Positions 52,889 to 62,110 of a stretch of DNA of 64,000 bases are shown here, in pieces. The translations under genes were made by a program, and so were the position numbers. The stretch is from Gluconobacter oxydans (GTDB lineage: Bacteria; Pseudomonadota; Alphaproteobacteria; Acetobacterales; Acetobacteraceae), in NCBI RefSeq assembly GCF_006539685.1, contig NZ_BJNM01000001.1, positions 155,529-219,528 on the forward strand, in the 5' to 3' direction. How positions within the stretch are numbered: position 1 is the first letter of the stretch; each line of letters begins with the position of its first letter. Below the pieces are notes generated by a model, which did no database searches, had not been told where the DNA came from, and worked only from the letters and a program-made list of their open reading frames with translations.

Positions 52889-55309
52889 ATGTGTAAACGA
52901 TCCGGCGTCCTGCACTTCGCACTTTCGGTGACGACGATGCTGTCTGCCGTTTTTTCTCCGTCCCTCATGGCCGCGACCCGTCATCCGGCCGTTGCGCATA
53001 AACATGCCCCCCGGGCCGCGGCTCCGGCTCCACACGTGCATCGTCAGGCCGGGCCCTATGTCAGCCAGAGTGCGGAAAACATGGCCGTCGTGGCGCAGCA
53101 TCCACCACGGGGCACGGTCGAGACGGTCAGCCAGAAAATGCTGGCGGAAGCACCGGCCGGGACCAATCCGATGAAGGTCATCGCCCAGCTTCCGGGCGTC
53201 GTGTTCCAGTCCGGCGATGCCCAGGGCCTCGACACATGGAGCATGCAGGTCTTCATGCACGGCTTCCAGCAGCAGGAAATCGGCATGACGCTCGACGGAA
53301 TGCCGCTCGGGGAAATGACGTTCCGAAACTATAACGGTCTGAACCCGATCATGGCGATCTCGTCGGAGAACGTGGCGCGCATTGACGTGTCGCAGTCAGC
53401 CGGTGCGGAAAGCATGGCCGCGAGCAACAATCTGGGCGGCGGGCTGAGCTATGTCTCGATGACCCCGTCGGACAAGATGGGCGGCACGGCTGCGGCGGGT
53501 TTCGGCAGCTACAGCACCTATCACACCTTCCTGCGCTTCGAGAGCGGGAAGCTCAATTCCAGCGGTACGAAGTTCTACACGTCCTACATGCGCAACGACA
53601 GCGGGATGTGGAAGGGCTATGGCGAGCAGTTCATGCAGCAGGTGAACGCCAAACTCGTGCAGCCAATCGGCCATGACAGCTCGATTTCTGCGTTCTTCGA
53701 CTGGAGCGACCTGCACCAGAACACCTACCCGGATGTCTCGCCGCAGATCATCAACCGGGTGGGCTATGGCCTGCCGAGCTACGAGAACGGCAGCAATTCC
53801 GGCTATATCGCAGCCGTAAACGCGGCGAACGGGATCTATTCGGGAAAGATCGGCACGCTCGATGATCCGGAGGATGCAGCCTATTATGATGGCAGCGCGA
53901 ATACGGTCGATACGTTCGGCGGCATCAAGGCCGATCTGCGCCTGACAGACCGTCTGACCTGGAACACCACGGCTTACGGGCATGGCGAGCGAAACCAGAC
54001 CTCCTGGGCGACGCCATATTATCCGTCACCTACGGGATCGCCGGTCAGCGAACTGCTGAAAGAGCCGGAAATCCGACGTTTCGGTATCGTCTCGGCACTG
54101 CATTACGATATCGCGCGCAATCATATCGGCGCGGGTGTCTGGTACGAGAACAACAGCTACATGTCGCCCATGAACGCCTATGCGCAGCCGGCGGTCGTGA
54201 ATGGTGTGGTTCAGGGAAAGGTGCATGATCCGCTGACCCAGTGGCGCGATCCGTTCGCACAGATCTTCAACCAGAACTACAACACCAACACGTTCACGGC
54301 CTTCGTGCAGGACACGTACAACGTGCTGCCGAACCTGGCCCTGCATTTCGGCTTCAAGTCCCTGCTGAGCACGACGCGCGTGGGCGACGGTTATCTGAAC
54401 CAGGACTATTACGGCGCCGGTGCTGCCATCACGAGCGGGGAGAGCCTCACTGTGGCCAAGCCGTTCCTGCCGCATATCAGCGCGGACTGGCACTTCCTGA
54501 AGGATCACGAGCTGTATTTCGATATTTCGGAAAATGCCCGGACCTATCCGCAGTCCGGCTACAAGCTCTCGAATTCGCCCTTTGCCGTCTCCCAGACCGC
54601 CTATGACGATACGAAGTCTTCGATCCGCCCCGAGACGGCCTGGACCTATGCGATCGGCTATCGCTACACGGGCAAACTGGTCGCCGCGACGGTTTATGCC
54701 TATTGCACGAACTACAACAACCGCCTGCAGCAGATCACGGAAGGGCCGGTCGTCAACCCGATCTCGGCCGTCTCGAACGTGGGCGGGGTGACGATGAACG
54801 GTGTGGATGCGGGCCTGACGCTGATGCCGTTCCGCGGTTTCGCGCTGACCAACTCCGTCAGCTACAACCATGGCGTCTATGATCAGAACCTTGTCAGCGG
54901 CTCCACGGTCTACGCGACGAAAGGCCAGCAGATCGTCAATTATCCGCGCTTCATGTACAAGGGGCGCGTGTCTTACGAATGGCACGGCATGACGGCCTAT
55001 GCCGATGGAAGCTATACCGGAACGCGCAATTACAGCTACATGGGAGACGTCAAAAGCCCCGGCTACTGGCTGACAAATGTGGGCGTGCAGTACAGCTTCG
55101 GAAACATGAAGCAGTACAATCGCTATCTGGGCGCCATCAAAAACCTGACGGTCGCGTTCAATGGCTCCAACCTGACGAACAAGCGCTACATTTCCACGAT
55201 GGGTCAGAACGGTAACCCGGCGGATATCGCCTCGGGCGCGCTGACGGACCAGTCCATGCAGATCGGAGCACCCCGGATGTTCTTCGGCAGCGTACGGGCG
55301 GACTTCTAG
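52889..55309 (+). CDS. TonB-dependent outer-membrane receptor (second)
   Basis: An 806-residue receptor. A signal peptide (residues 1-29, ending SLMA) is followed by a His/Ala/Pro-rich segment (HPAVAHKHAPRAAAPAPHVH). The plug (about 75-200) includes IAQLPGVVFQSGDAQGLDTW, MTLDGMPLGEM and ASNNLGGGLSYVS. The long barrel ends with MFFGSVRADF, the terminal Phe being typical. The ligand is unknown. It has no FecR-type N-terminal signalling domain and no adjacent regulator. A strong terminator follows. Confidence 0.92.
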   Translation: MCKRSGVLHFALSVTTMLSAVFSPSLMAATRHPAVAHKHAPRAAAPAPHVHRQAGPYVSQSAENMAVVAQHPPRGTVETVSQKMLAEAPAGTNPMKVIAQLPGVVFQSGDAQGLDTWSMQVFMHGFQQQEIGMTLDGMPLGEMTFRNYNGLNPIMAISSENVARIDVSQSAGAESMAASNNLGGGLSYVSMTPSDKMGGTAAAGFGSYSTYHTFLRFESGKLNSSGTKFYTSYMRNDSGMWKGYGEQFMQQVNAKLVQPIGHDSSISAFFDWSDLHQNTYPDVSPQIINRVGYGLPSYENGSNSGYIAAVNAANGIYSGKIGTLDDPEDAAYYDGSANTVDTFGGIKADLRLTDRLTWNTTAYGHGERNQTSWATPYYPSPTGSPVSELLKEPEIRRFGIVSALHYDIARNHIGAGVWYENNSYMSPMNAYAQPAVVNGVVQGKVHDPLTQWRDPFAQIFNQNYNTNTFTAFVQDTYNVLPNLALHFGFKSLLSTTRVGDGYLNQDYYGAGAAITSGESLTVAKPFLPHISADWHFLKDHELYFDISENARTYPQSGYKLSNSPFAVSQTAYDDTKSSIRPETAWTYAIGYRYTGKLVAATVYAYCTNYNNRLQQITEGPVVNPISAVSNVGGVTMNGVDAGLTLMPFRGFALTNSVSYNHGVYDQNLVSGSTVYATKGQQIVNYPRFMYKGRVSYEWHGMTAYADGSYTGTRNYSYMGDVKSPGYWLTNVGVQYSFGNMKQYNRYLGAIKNLTVAFNGSNLTNKRYISTMGQNGNPADIASGALTDQSMQIGAPRMFFGSVRADF

Positions 55310-55312
55310 GAC

Positions 55313-55347
55313 AAAAAGCCCGTGGCGTAGGCCGCGGGCTTTTTTTG
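55313..55347. terminator. bidirectional rho-independent terminator
   Basis: AAAAAGCCCG and CGGGCTTTTTTT flank a G+C-rich inner stem (GGC/GCC). It lies between the TonB receptor gene and the convergent ndh gene. Confidence 0.92.
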
Positions 55348-55380
55348 CTGTCAGGCGGGTTCCTCAGGCGCGGATGATGC

Positions 55381-56673
55381 TCAGTCCAGCCGCACGGAAG
55401 GCCGGACGAAGGTCTCGACCCAGTCGGAATAAAAGGACATCAGCCCCCGGTAATAGCCGAACAGTTCGATCTGGTGCTGGCGATAGAGCATGAGATGGGC
55501 CATCCGCGCCGAGAAGCCGTGCGAAATGCCTCCCCCCCAGACCGTACCGCCCGGAAGAGCCGCCCAGCCATTGTATTTTCCCAGAGCCACGATCGCGCCC
55601 TTGTTGTGGAAAATACAGCCCGGAACCTTCTGGCCATGCTCGATCCAGGCCGGCAGATGGCGCGCCAGATGCCGGGCCTGCTGCCGGGCAACCTGCGCCG
55701 TGGCGGGCAGGGGATCGTCCTGGATGAAGGAGCAGTCTCCCATGGCGAAAATCCGCTCGTCATCAATGGAGGACAGGTTCGGATTGACGAGGATCTGACC
55801 GGTTTTGTTGATCGTCAGGCCACCATAGGCAGTCGTGACCTCAGGGGCTCGGACGCCAGCCGCCCAGACGCGCAGCTTGGCCGAAACATAGGACCCGTCC
55901 TTGAGCGTGAAACCATGCTCATCGGCCGCCGCGACGCGCGCATTGGTGCGGACGGTAACGCCGATATGTTCGAGTTCCTGCTGGGCTGCCGCCGAGACGG
56001 ATTCCGGAAAAGCGGGCAGGATGCGCGGGCCGGACTGCAACAGCGTGACATGCAGTTTGGGCGGGGCCTTGCCGAAAGCATGCAGGTTGTATGGCCCCAC
56101 GATTTCCAGCGCCTTGTGAAGCTCGGCGGCGAGCTGCACACCGGTGGCCCCGCCGCCGACGATCGCGATGTCCAGTTCGGAATTGTTGGCGAAGGCGCGG
56201 AGCAGCTCCATCCGGAACTTCTCGTTGAACGCATTGGCGTCCACGAGATTGTCGATGGACATGCAGTGTTCCTTGACGCCGGGCGTGCCGAAATCATTGG
56301 CGGTACTGCCGATCGCGATGACGATCGTGTCGTATTTCATGCGCCGGCTTTCCAGAATGACGGTGCCGTCGGTTTCCAGAAGCGGGCTGAGAACGACCTC
56401 GCGGTTCTCGCGGTCAATGGAGGCAACCTCGCCGGGCCAGAACTCGAAATGGTGTCCGCTGGCCTGGGAGATGAAGTTCACCTTGTCGTTTTCGTTGCTG
56501 ACCGTGCCGGAGGCAAAGCAGTGCAGCATCGGTTTCCAGACATGGGAAAAGCTCTTGTCGATCAGCGTGATGCGCGCCTTTCCGGATTTTCCCATCGACT
56601 TGCCGAGGCGGGTTGCAAGGGAAAGACCGGCAACACCGCCACCGACAATCAGAATTTCAGATCGAGACGCCAT
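55381..56673 (-). CDS. ndh: type II NADH dehydrogenase (NDH-2)
   Basis: A 430-residue flavoprotein with two dinucleotide folds: FAD (EILIVGGGVAGLSLATRLG) and NADH (IAIVGGGATGVQLAAELHKA). VWKPMLHCFASGTV and the FAD-ribityl motif RIFAMGDCSFI follow. The C-terminal helices (LMLYRQHQIELFGYYRGL) suit monotopic membrane binding. It passes electrons from NADH to ubiquinone without proton pumping, the main cytoplasmic NADH sink in Gluconobacter-type metabolism. It is monocistronic. Confidence 0.94.
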   Translation of the reverse strand: MASRSEILIVGGGVAGLSLATRLGKSMGKSGKARITLIDKSFSHVWKPMLHCFASGTVSNENDKVNFISQASGHHFEFWPGEVASIDRENREVVLSPLLETDGTVILESRRMKYDTIVIAIGSTANDFGTPGVKEHCMSIDNLVDANAFNEKFRMELLRAFANNSELDIAIVGGGATGVQLAAELHKALEIVGPYNLHAFGKAPPKLHVTLLQSGPRILPAFPESVSAAAQQELEHIGVTVRTNARVAAADEHGFTLKDGSYVSAKLRVWAAGVRAPEVTTAYGGLTINKTGQILVNPNLSSIDDERIFAMGDCSFIQDDPLPATAQVARQQARHLARHLPAWIEHGQKVPGCIFHNKGAIVALGKYNGWAALPGGTVWGGGISHGFSARMAHLMLYRQHQIELFGYYRGLMSFYSDWVETFVRPSVRLD

Positions 56674-56730
56674 CGGTTTTCAGGCCTCCGTTCAGGGGGT
56701 GGGCAACAGAAAAAGACACGAGGGAAGAGA

Positions 56731-56758
56731 CGTTTACCGCGCATGGCGGTAGTAAACG
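56731..56758. promoter_or_regulatory. interrupted palindrome upstream of ndh
   Basis: CGTTTAC (56731-56737) and GTAAACG (56752-56758) are inverted, with partly symmetric GC-rich sequence between them. It lies 58 bp upstream of the ndh start, so it may be an operator. Confidence 0.35.
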
Positions 56759-56945
56759 CGCTTATTAAACGGCAGAGTCCGCACAGACTGTTATGGGAAT
56801 TCCGGATATGCCGAAAATCATATTCAGGTGACTGTAATAAAGACCGGCGAATTCTTTCCGGAATTCAGTAAAGAACTCAAATGAACGTGATGTGCCAGGG
56901 GCGGGATGTGCCGGGAAGGAGTCTCCCGGCACATCCCCGCTGTCC

Positions 56946-58337
56946 TCAGATCGGGGCGTCGATATCCACGATGTTGATGAGCTTGTGGTTCACGAACTCC
57001 TTGATCCCCAGCCCCACCAGCTCGCGGCCATAGCCGGAACGGGCGATGCCGCCGAACGGAAGATCGGCCTTCGGGATCAGGGGATGGTTGATGTAGACCA
57101 TGCCCGTGCGGATCTTCGACGCCACCCGCGCACCGCGGCTCTCGTCCTTCGTGAAGACCGCACCACCCAGACCATAGGGGGAGTCATTGGCGATGCGGAT
57201 GGCATCGGCCTCGTCCTTGGCGCGATAGAGCTGTGTGACCGGGCCGAAGAATTCCCAGTGACGGGCTTCATTATTCTCGTGCAGGTTGGTCATCAGCAGC
57301 GGCTGGAAGAAGGAACCCTTCGTGGGAACCGGAGCGCCGATGGGTTCGACCGTCGCGCCATGCTTCTTGGCTTCCTCGACCTGCCTGCGCAGATCATCCG
57401 CCGCACCCTGCGAGCAGAGCGGGGCAAGCGTGGTGGACGGGTCCATCGGATCACCGGCCTTCAGCTCGGAAACGCCCTTCTTGTAGAGCTCCAGGAAGCG
57501 GTCATAGATCGCATCCGCGACAATGATGCGCTTGGCCGAAACGCAGACCTGACCGGCATTCCAGTGGCGGCCCATGACGGCCCATTTCGCGGCCTTCTCA
57601 ACGTCCGCATCATCCAGCACGATGAAGGCATCGGCGCCGCCGAGTTCCATCGTAGCCTTCTTCAGCGCCTTGCCGGCCGTGCCTGCGATGATGACGCCAG
57701 CCCCTTCGGACCCCGTCAGCGCCACGCCGCAGACGCGCGGATCGTTCAGGATCATTTCCGTATGGGGACGGGCAAGATAGAGGTTGCGGAACAGGCCCTT
57801 GGGCAGTCCGGCCTCGTTCATCAGGTCCTCGCAGATGGCGGCACACTGCGGCAGGTTGGATGCATGCTTGAGCAGCACGGCATTACCGGCCGAAAGCTGC
57901 GGCGCGATGATGCGCACGACCTGATAGAACGGGAAGTTCCAGGGCTCGATGGCCAGCACGATCCCGAGAGGTTCGTGAACCAGCGTAGCCTTGCCCTCGG
58001 CCGGATTGGCGACCGGAAGCGTCTCGGGCTTCAGCAGTTCTTCGGCATATTTGGCGTAATATTCAAAGATCTCGGCGGAGAGAATGATCTCCAGTTTCGA
58101 CTCTGTGAACAGCTTGCCCATTTCCAGCGTGCCGAGGCGGGCGTATTTGTCGATGTCGCGGCGCAGGATGGCAGCGGCGGCATTCATGATCTTTGCCCGC
58201 TCGGCAAAGAGGGTGTCGCGCCAGCTTTCGAAAGCCGCATGCGCTTCGGAGAGGGCTGCCTGGACTTCTTCATCCGTTGCGTTGGGGAAGGTCTTGAGGA
58301 CTTCGCCAGTAAGGGGATTTGTCGTTGCGTAGGCCAT
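56946..58337 (-). CDS. NAD(P)-dependent aldehyde dehydrogenase, succinate-semialdehyde type (copy 2)
   Basis: A 463-residue protein related to the first copy. It shows LAIEPWNFPFYQVVRIIAPQ, catalytic Glu in TMELGGADAF, catalytic Cys in NAGQVCVSAKR, IANDSPYGLGGAVFTKDES and LPFGGIARSGYGRELVG. The substrate may be succinate semialdehyde or a short aldehyde. The two copies share family motifs throughout but differ clearly, so this is an old duplication. Monocistronic: ndh lies 270 bp downstream and a long empty region upstream. Confidence 0.9.
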   Translation of the reverse strand: MAYATTNPLTGEVLKTFPNATDEEVQAALSEAHAAFESWRDTLFAERAKIMNAAAAILRRDIDKYARLGTLEMGKLFTESKLEIILSAEIFEYYAKYAEELLKPETLPVANPAEGKATLVHEPLGIVLAIEPWNFPFYQVVRIIAPQLSAGNAVLLKHASNLPQCAAICEDLMNEAGLPKGLFRNLYLARPHTEMILNDPRVCGVALTGSEGAGVIIAGTAGKALKKATMELGGADAFIVLDDADVEKAAKWAVMGRHWNAGQVCVSAKRIIVADAIYDRFLELYKKGVSELKAGDPMDPSTTLAPLCSQGAADDLRRQVEEAKKHGATVEPIGAPVPTKGSFFQPLLMTNLHENNEARHWEFFGPVTQLYRAKDEADAIRIANDSPYGLGGAVFTKDESRGARVASKIRTGMVYINHPLIPKADLPFGGIARSGYGRELVGLGIKEFVNHKLINIVDIDAPI

Positions 58338-58908
58338 TTTTACCTCGTTACCGATTGGGAGAAGGCGACAGGGCGCAGGGCGTCCGGGCGTGAGAGGCTC
58401 TGTTTCTGGATTTTATGCTGGAAAAGGACAGTATACGCGGCCCCGGATGGAATAATGGAGCGACGAAGATCATGTCGTGGGGAAAAGTACCCCACGGGAT
58501 TATGGCCGATCTTCAACATCCATTTCGTCCTTTATCCGGATTGAAAACAGATAGACTGTCGAGAAACAGGTTGTTGTCAAGATATGACACCGAGTGCCAG
58601 AAACGGGTATTATCCAAATCGCGGATGATGACCAGAGCGCGAGCATCACATGGGTGTGAGGCTCAGCGGCAGAACCGGGGACCGGGAGGGGGGGCAGGAA
58701 ATGCAAGACCGCTGAAAATGCGCAGAAAATCCGATCGTCCAGCCATGCGGGATTTTCTCACCGCAGGAGAGGATCGGGTCGCGCCTTCAGAGGGCGCAGG
58801 ACAGGTTTTCAGAGTCGAAAAGGGGAGTCGCCGGTCTGCGGAGACGCAGGCGCGCGATCAGGCAGGTGTGACCCGGGACATGCGTCATGTCCCGGGGAGA
58901 GGCGTGAT
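58338..58908. other. 571-bp intergenic region without a supported gene
   Basis: This is the longest gap in the window. It contains a 7-bp stem (CGTGGGG / CCCCACG, 58476-58496) and a strong 11-bp stem with a 3-nt loop (CCCGGGACATG 58872-58882, CATGTCCCGGG 58886-58896), the latter just past the pgm stop. A 165-codon open frame at 58415-58912 has no domain, is Arg-rich and looks like chance. A small RNA is possible but cannot be shown. Confidence 0.6.
58870..58898 (-). terminator. strong hairpin after pgm
   Basis: A perfect 11-bp stem with a CGT loop lies 13 bp beyond the pgm stop. It lacks a T run on the minus strand, so it may protect the 3' end rather than terminate transcription. Confidence 0.5.
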
Positions 58909-60555
58909 TTAAGAAGCAAAAACCTTGGAGATGGCGTCCTGCGCTTCCTGCTGGATGGCGCGCAGATGCTCCTCGCTGACGAAGCTTTCGGCGTAGATCT
59001 TGTAAACATCTTCCGTGCCGGACGGACGGGCGGCGAACCAGCCGTTCTCGGTCACGACCTTCAGGCCGCCGATCGGCGCGTCATTGCCCGGCGCACGGGT
59101 CAGCTTGCTGATGATCTTGTCGCCCGCTAGCGTCTCCAGCGGGAACTGTTCGGGCGTGAGCTTGCTGAGCTTGGCCTTCTGCTCCGGATTGGCGGCGGCG
59201 TCGATGCGCTCGTAATAGGGCGTGCCGAGGCGAGCGATGATCTCGTGATAATGGGCGCTCGGGTTCTTGCCGGTCTTGGCCGTAATTTCCGCTGCCAGCA
59301 GACCCAGGATCAGGCCATCCTTGTCGGTGGTCCAGACGGTGCCGTCGCGACGCAGGAACGTGGCGCCCGCGCTTTCCTCACCGCCAAAGCCCAGCGAGCC
59401 ATCCATCAGGCCCGGGACGAACCATTTCAGCCCGACCGGCACTTCAACGAGCTTGCGGCCCATGTCCTTTGCCACGCGGTCAATCAGGCCACTGCTGACG
59501 AGCGTCTTGCCAACTCCGAGTTCCGGGCTCCAGTCCGGGCGGTTCCGGAACAGGTAGGAAATCGCCACGGCAAGATAGTGGTTCGGGTTCATCAGCCCGT
59601 CGGGCATGGCAACGATGCCGTGACGGTCCGCGTCGGTGTCATTGGCAAAAGCAACGTCGAAACGGTCGCCCATCTCGATCAGACGCGCCATGGCGTAAGG
59701 CGAAGAACAGTCCATGCGGATCTGCCCGTCCCAGTCAGCGGTCATGAAGGAGAAGGTCGGGTCCACCACGTCGCTGACGACGGTGGCATTCAGGCCGTAG
59801 CGATCAATGATGGGCTTCCAGTAAGCCACGGCAGCCCCGCCCAGTGGATCAATGCCGATCTTCACGCCAGCATCGCGGATCGCCTTCATGTCGATGACCG
59901 AGTCCAGATCGTTCACATAAGGCGTGATGAAATCATAGCCCTTGATGCAGGCTTCCTGCCGTGCCTGCTCGTAAGGCAGGCGTTTGACGTCCTTCAGATC
60001 GTTGGCGAGGAAGTCATTGGCCATGTCCTGAATGGCCTTGGTGATGGCCGTATCAGCCGGTCCACCATTGGTCGGGTTGTATTTGAACCCACCATCGGAC
60101 GGCGGATTATGCGACGGCGTGATGACCACACCATCGGCCAGACCCGTGGTGCGGCCTTTGTTGTAGGTCAGGATGGCATGGGAAATGACGGGGGTCGGCG
60201 TGTAGCCGCCATTTTCGTCAATCCGGGCGTCGATCCCGTGGGCTGCAAAAACCTCGATGGCGGATTTCTGCGCCGGGCCGGACAGGGCATGGCTGTCCAT
60301 GCCGATGAAGAGCGGACCGTCGATGCCCTCGGCCTTGCGATGGCGGCAGATGGCTTCGCAGATGGCGAGGATATGGTTTTCATTGAAGCTGGTATGGAAC
60401 GAAGAGCCCCGGTGGCCGGAAGTGCCGAACGAAACGCGCTGCGTGGCAATCGAAGGGTCGGGCTTGCGGTCATAATAAGCCGCGATCAGGGCGGGAATAT
60501 CGGTCAGCTGGTCGGAGGGAAGCGTTTTGCCGGCCAGGGGGCTGAGATGGGCCAT
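58909..60555 (-). CDS. pgm: phosphoglucomutase, alpha-D-glucose phosphate-specific
   Basis: A 548-residue protein close in length to E. coli Pgm (546). It shows [20 protein letters not shown], catalytic phospho-Ser in [14 protein letters not shown], Mg site NDTDADRHG, sugar loop [13 protein letters not shown] and phosphate loop [16 protein letters not shown]. It interconverts glucose 1- and 6-phosphate for polysaccharide and glycogen precursors. The start MAHLSPLAG at 60555 is preferred; an upstream ATG at 60588 lacks a ribosome site. Confidence 0.95.
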   Translation of the reverse strand: MAHLSPLAGKTLPSDQLTDIPALIAAYYDRKPDPSIATQRVSFGTSGHRGSSFHTSFNENHILAICEAICRHRKAEGIDGPLFIGMDSHALSGPAQKSAIEVFAAHGIDARIDENGGYTPTPVISHAILTYNKGRTTGLADGVVITPSHNPPSDGGFKYNPTNGGPADTAITKAIQDMANDFLANDLKDVKRLPYEQARQEACIKGYDFITPYVNDLDSVIDMKAIRDAGVKIGIDPLGGAAVAYWKPIIDRYGLNATVVSDVVDPTFSFMTADWDGQIRMDCSSPYAMARLIEMGDRFDVAFANDTDADRHGIVAMPDGLMNPNHYLAVAISYLFRNRPDWSPELGVGKTLVSSGLIDRVAKDMGRKLVEVPVGLKWFVPGLMDGSLGFGGEESAGATFLRRDGTVWTTDKDGLILGLLAAEITAKTGKNPSAHYHEIIARLGTPYYERIDAAANPEQKAKLSKLTPEQFPLETLAGDKIISKLTRAPGNDAPIGGLKVVTENGWFAARPSGTEDVYKIYAESFVSEEHLRAIQQEAQDAISKVFAS

Positions 60556-60784
60556 TACTTCAAAATCCTTGCATTCGCCATTGGGCATTGCCGTCGGTTA
60601 ACGGCCGTAACGCATGAACGCCCGGTCGGGGCGCGTCGTTCGGGCAGGAAAACTTGTATCCGGGTCGATGTCCAGAGAGGCGCGTCAGTTCTGTGAAGAT
60701 TGCACCGCGACCAGCCCGGCTGGAACGGACGCCATGCAGGGTGCATGATGGCCCGGCGAAACAGCCAGAAACGGAGACGGACTG

Positions 60785-62014
60785 ATGCGACACTCCTGTG
60801 AGAATGTTTTTGGCGGACTGCGCAGTCTTGTGCCGGTCTGCTCCATCCCGCCCGCTCTGGAAGCGTTTTTCCGAACCCTCAGAGACGTGGTCCGATCCGA
60901 AATTACCCCCCGTGCTGCGGAAAACGACCGGCTCGGACGCTATCCCCGCGCCTCCATTCAGGCGCTGAAAAACTGCGGCCTGATGAAAGCGCCCCTGTCC
61001 ATGGCGCTCGGAGGCCTCGGTCTGTCGCAGGCGCTCTCACAGGAGATTTTTCTGGAACTCGGCATGGCGGACCCATCCGTGGCGCAGATTTACAAGGTGC
61101 ATGACGACGCAGTGCGGGAACTGCTGTCCGTGGCCACGCCGGAAATGTGCCGCCATCTGGCAGAGCGGATCTGTACGGATCAGGCCATGATCGGCATGGC
61201 GCTGGCGGAAAACGGAAAGCGGGCGGTCGATTTCGGGCATGTCGTGTCGCGACCCGAAGGCGAAGGCCACCTCATCGACGGCCGCAAGATCTATGCCACA
61301 GGTGCCGTGGGCGCGGACCTGCTGCTGGTGTCGTCCTATGACGTGGTCGCGCAGTCGATGCGTCTGGACCTTCTGCCCGCCGGAACGCCGGGCGTAAGCT
61401 TCGAGGAAGACTGGAACCGGCTGGGACAGCGGGCAACGGAATCCGGCAGCGTCGTTCTGGACCGTGTCCAGACCAGACCGGAATGGTCGGTACTGACCGC
61501 CCGGTCCGCGCCCCAGGTCCATGCGCCCCTGCGCTATCAGAACGGATTTTCGATGATCCTCGTGGGGATCGGACTGGCCGCGCTGGAGGCGGCGGCGGCC
61601 TTCGTGCGCGAACACAGCCGCCCCTGGGCGTCTGCCGGGGTGAATGAAGCTGCGGATGATCTTCTGGCCCGTCGCCTGTTCGGAGAGATCGGCGCGGAAC
61701 TGGCCGCGGCCTGCGCAAGTGCGCGGACAGCAGCCGGACTGCTGGATGTTTTCGAACATGGCGGCTGCTCGCGGACGGATGTGGCCATCCCCGTCTACGC
61801 CGCGCGCTCCTCGGCATCCCGGGCCTCCCTGCGGGCAGGATCAGACCTCATGTCAGCCCTCGGTGCGCGCGTAACGGATGCGACGTACGGGTTCGACCGC
61901 TACTGGCGCGACGCAAGAACACTCTCGCTGCACGATCCCGTGGAATGGAAACACGAAGAAATCGGCCGCCACCTCCTGACCGGCTGGAACCCCACACCGG
62001 GCCTGTACCAGTAG
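60785..62014 (+). CDS. acyl-CoA-dehydrogenase-fold flavoprotein (SfnB/DszC-like)
   Basis: A 409-residue protein with the N- and C-terminal helical and central beta domains of the acyl-CoA dehydrogenase fold. The end FDRYWRDARTLSLHDPVEWK and the following IGRHLL match group D flavin monooxygenases and sulfur-acquisition oxidoreductases (DszC, SfnB). The central region has MIGMALAENGKRAVDFG. A catalytic Glu for CoA-ester dehydrogenation is not apparent. No flavin reductase or other sulfonate gene is adjacent. The start at 60785 follows GGAG by eight bases. Confidence 0.8.
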   Translation: MRHSCENVFGGLRSLVPVCSIPPALEAFFRTLRDVVRSEITPRAAENDRLGRYPRASIQALKNCGLMKAPLSMALGGLGLSQALSQEIFLELGMADPSVAQIYKVHDDAVRELLSVATPEMCRHLAERICTDQAMIGMALAENGKRAVDFGHVVSRPEGEGHLIDGRKIYATGAVGADLLLVSSYDVVAQSMRLDLLPAGTPGVSFEEDWNRLGQRATESGSVVLDRVQTRPEWSVLTARSAPQVHAPLRYQNGFSMILVGIGLAALEAAAAFVREHSRPWASAGVNEAADDLLARRLFGEIGAELAAACASARTAAGLLDVFEHGGCSRTDVAIPVYAARSSASRASLRAGSDLMSALGARVTDATYGFDRYWRDARTLSLHDPVEWKHEEIGRHLLTGWNPTPGLYQ

Positions 62015-62110
62015 GGGGGATAGTTGGCGGGACTATTTCCCCAAAAAGTCCTGTCGCCCCGGCGTTCCATTGAAAAAAGGAAAGCCGGGTGCGCGGTCTG
62101 GTTCAATAAA

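Noticed and set aside
58415..58912. 165-codon open frame in the long intergenic region
   Set aside because: It is Arg-rich, with no ribosome site, domain or signal peptide, and runs through strong hairpins. It is more likely chance in G+C-rich DNA.
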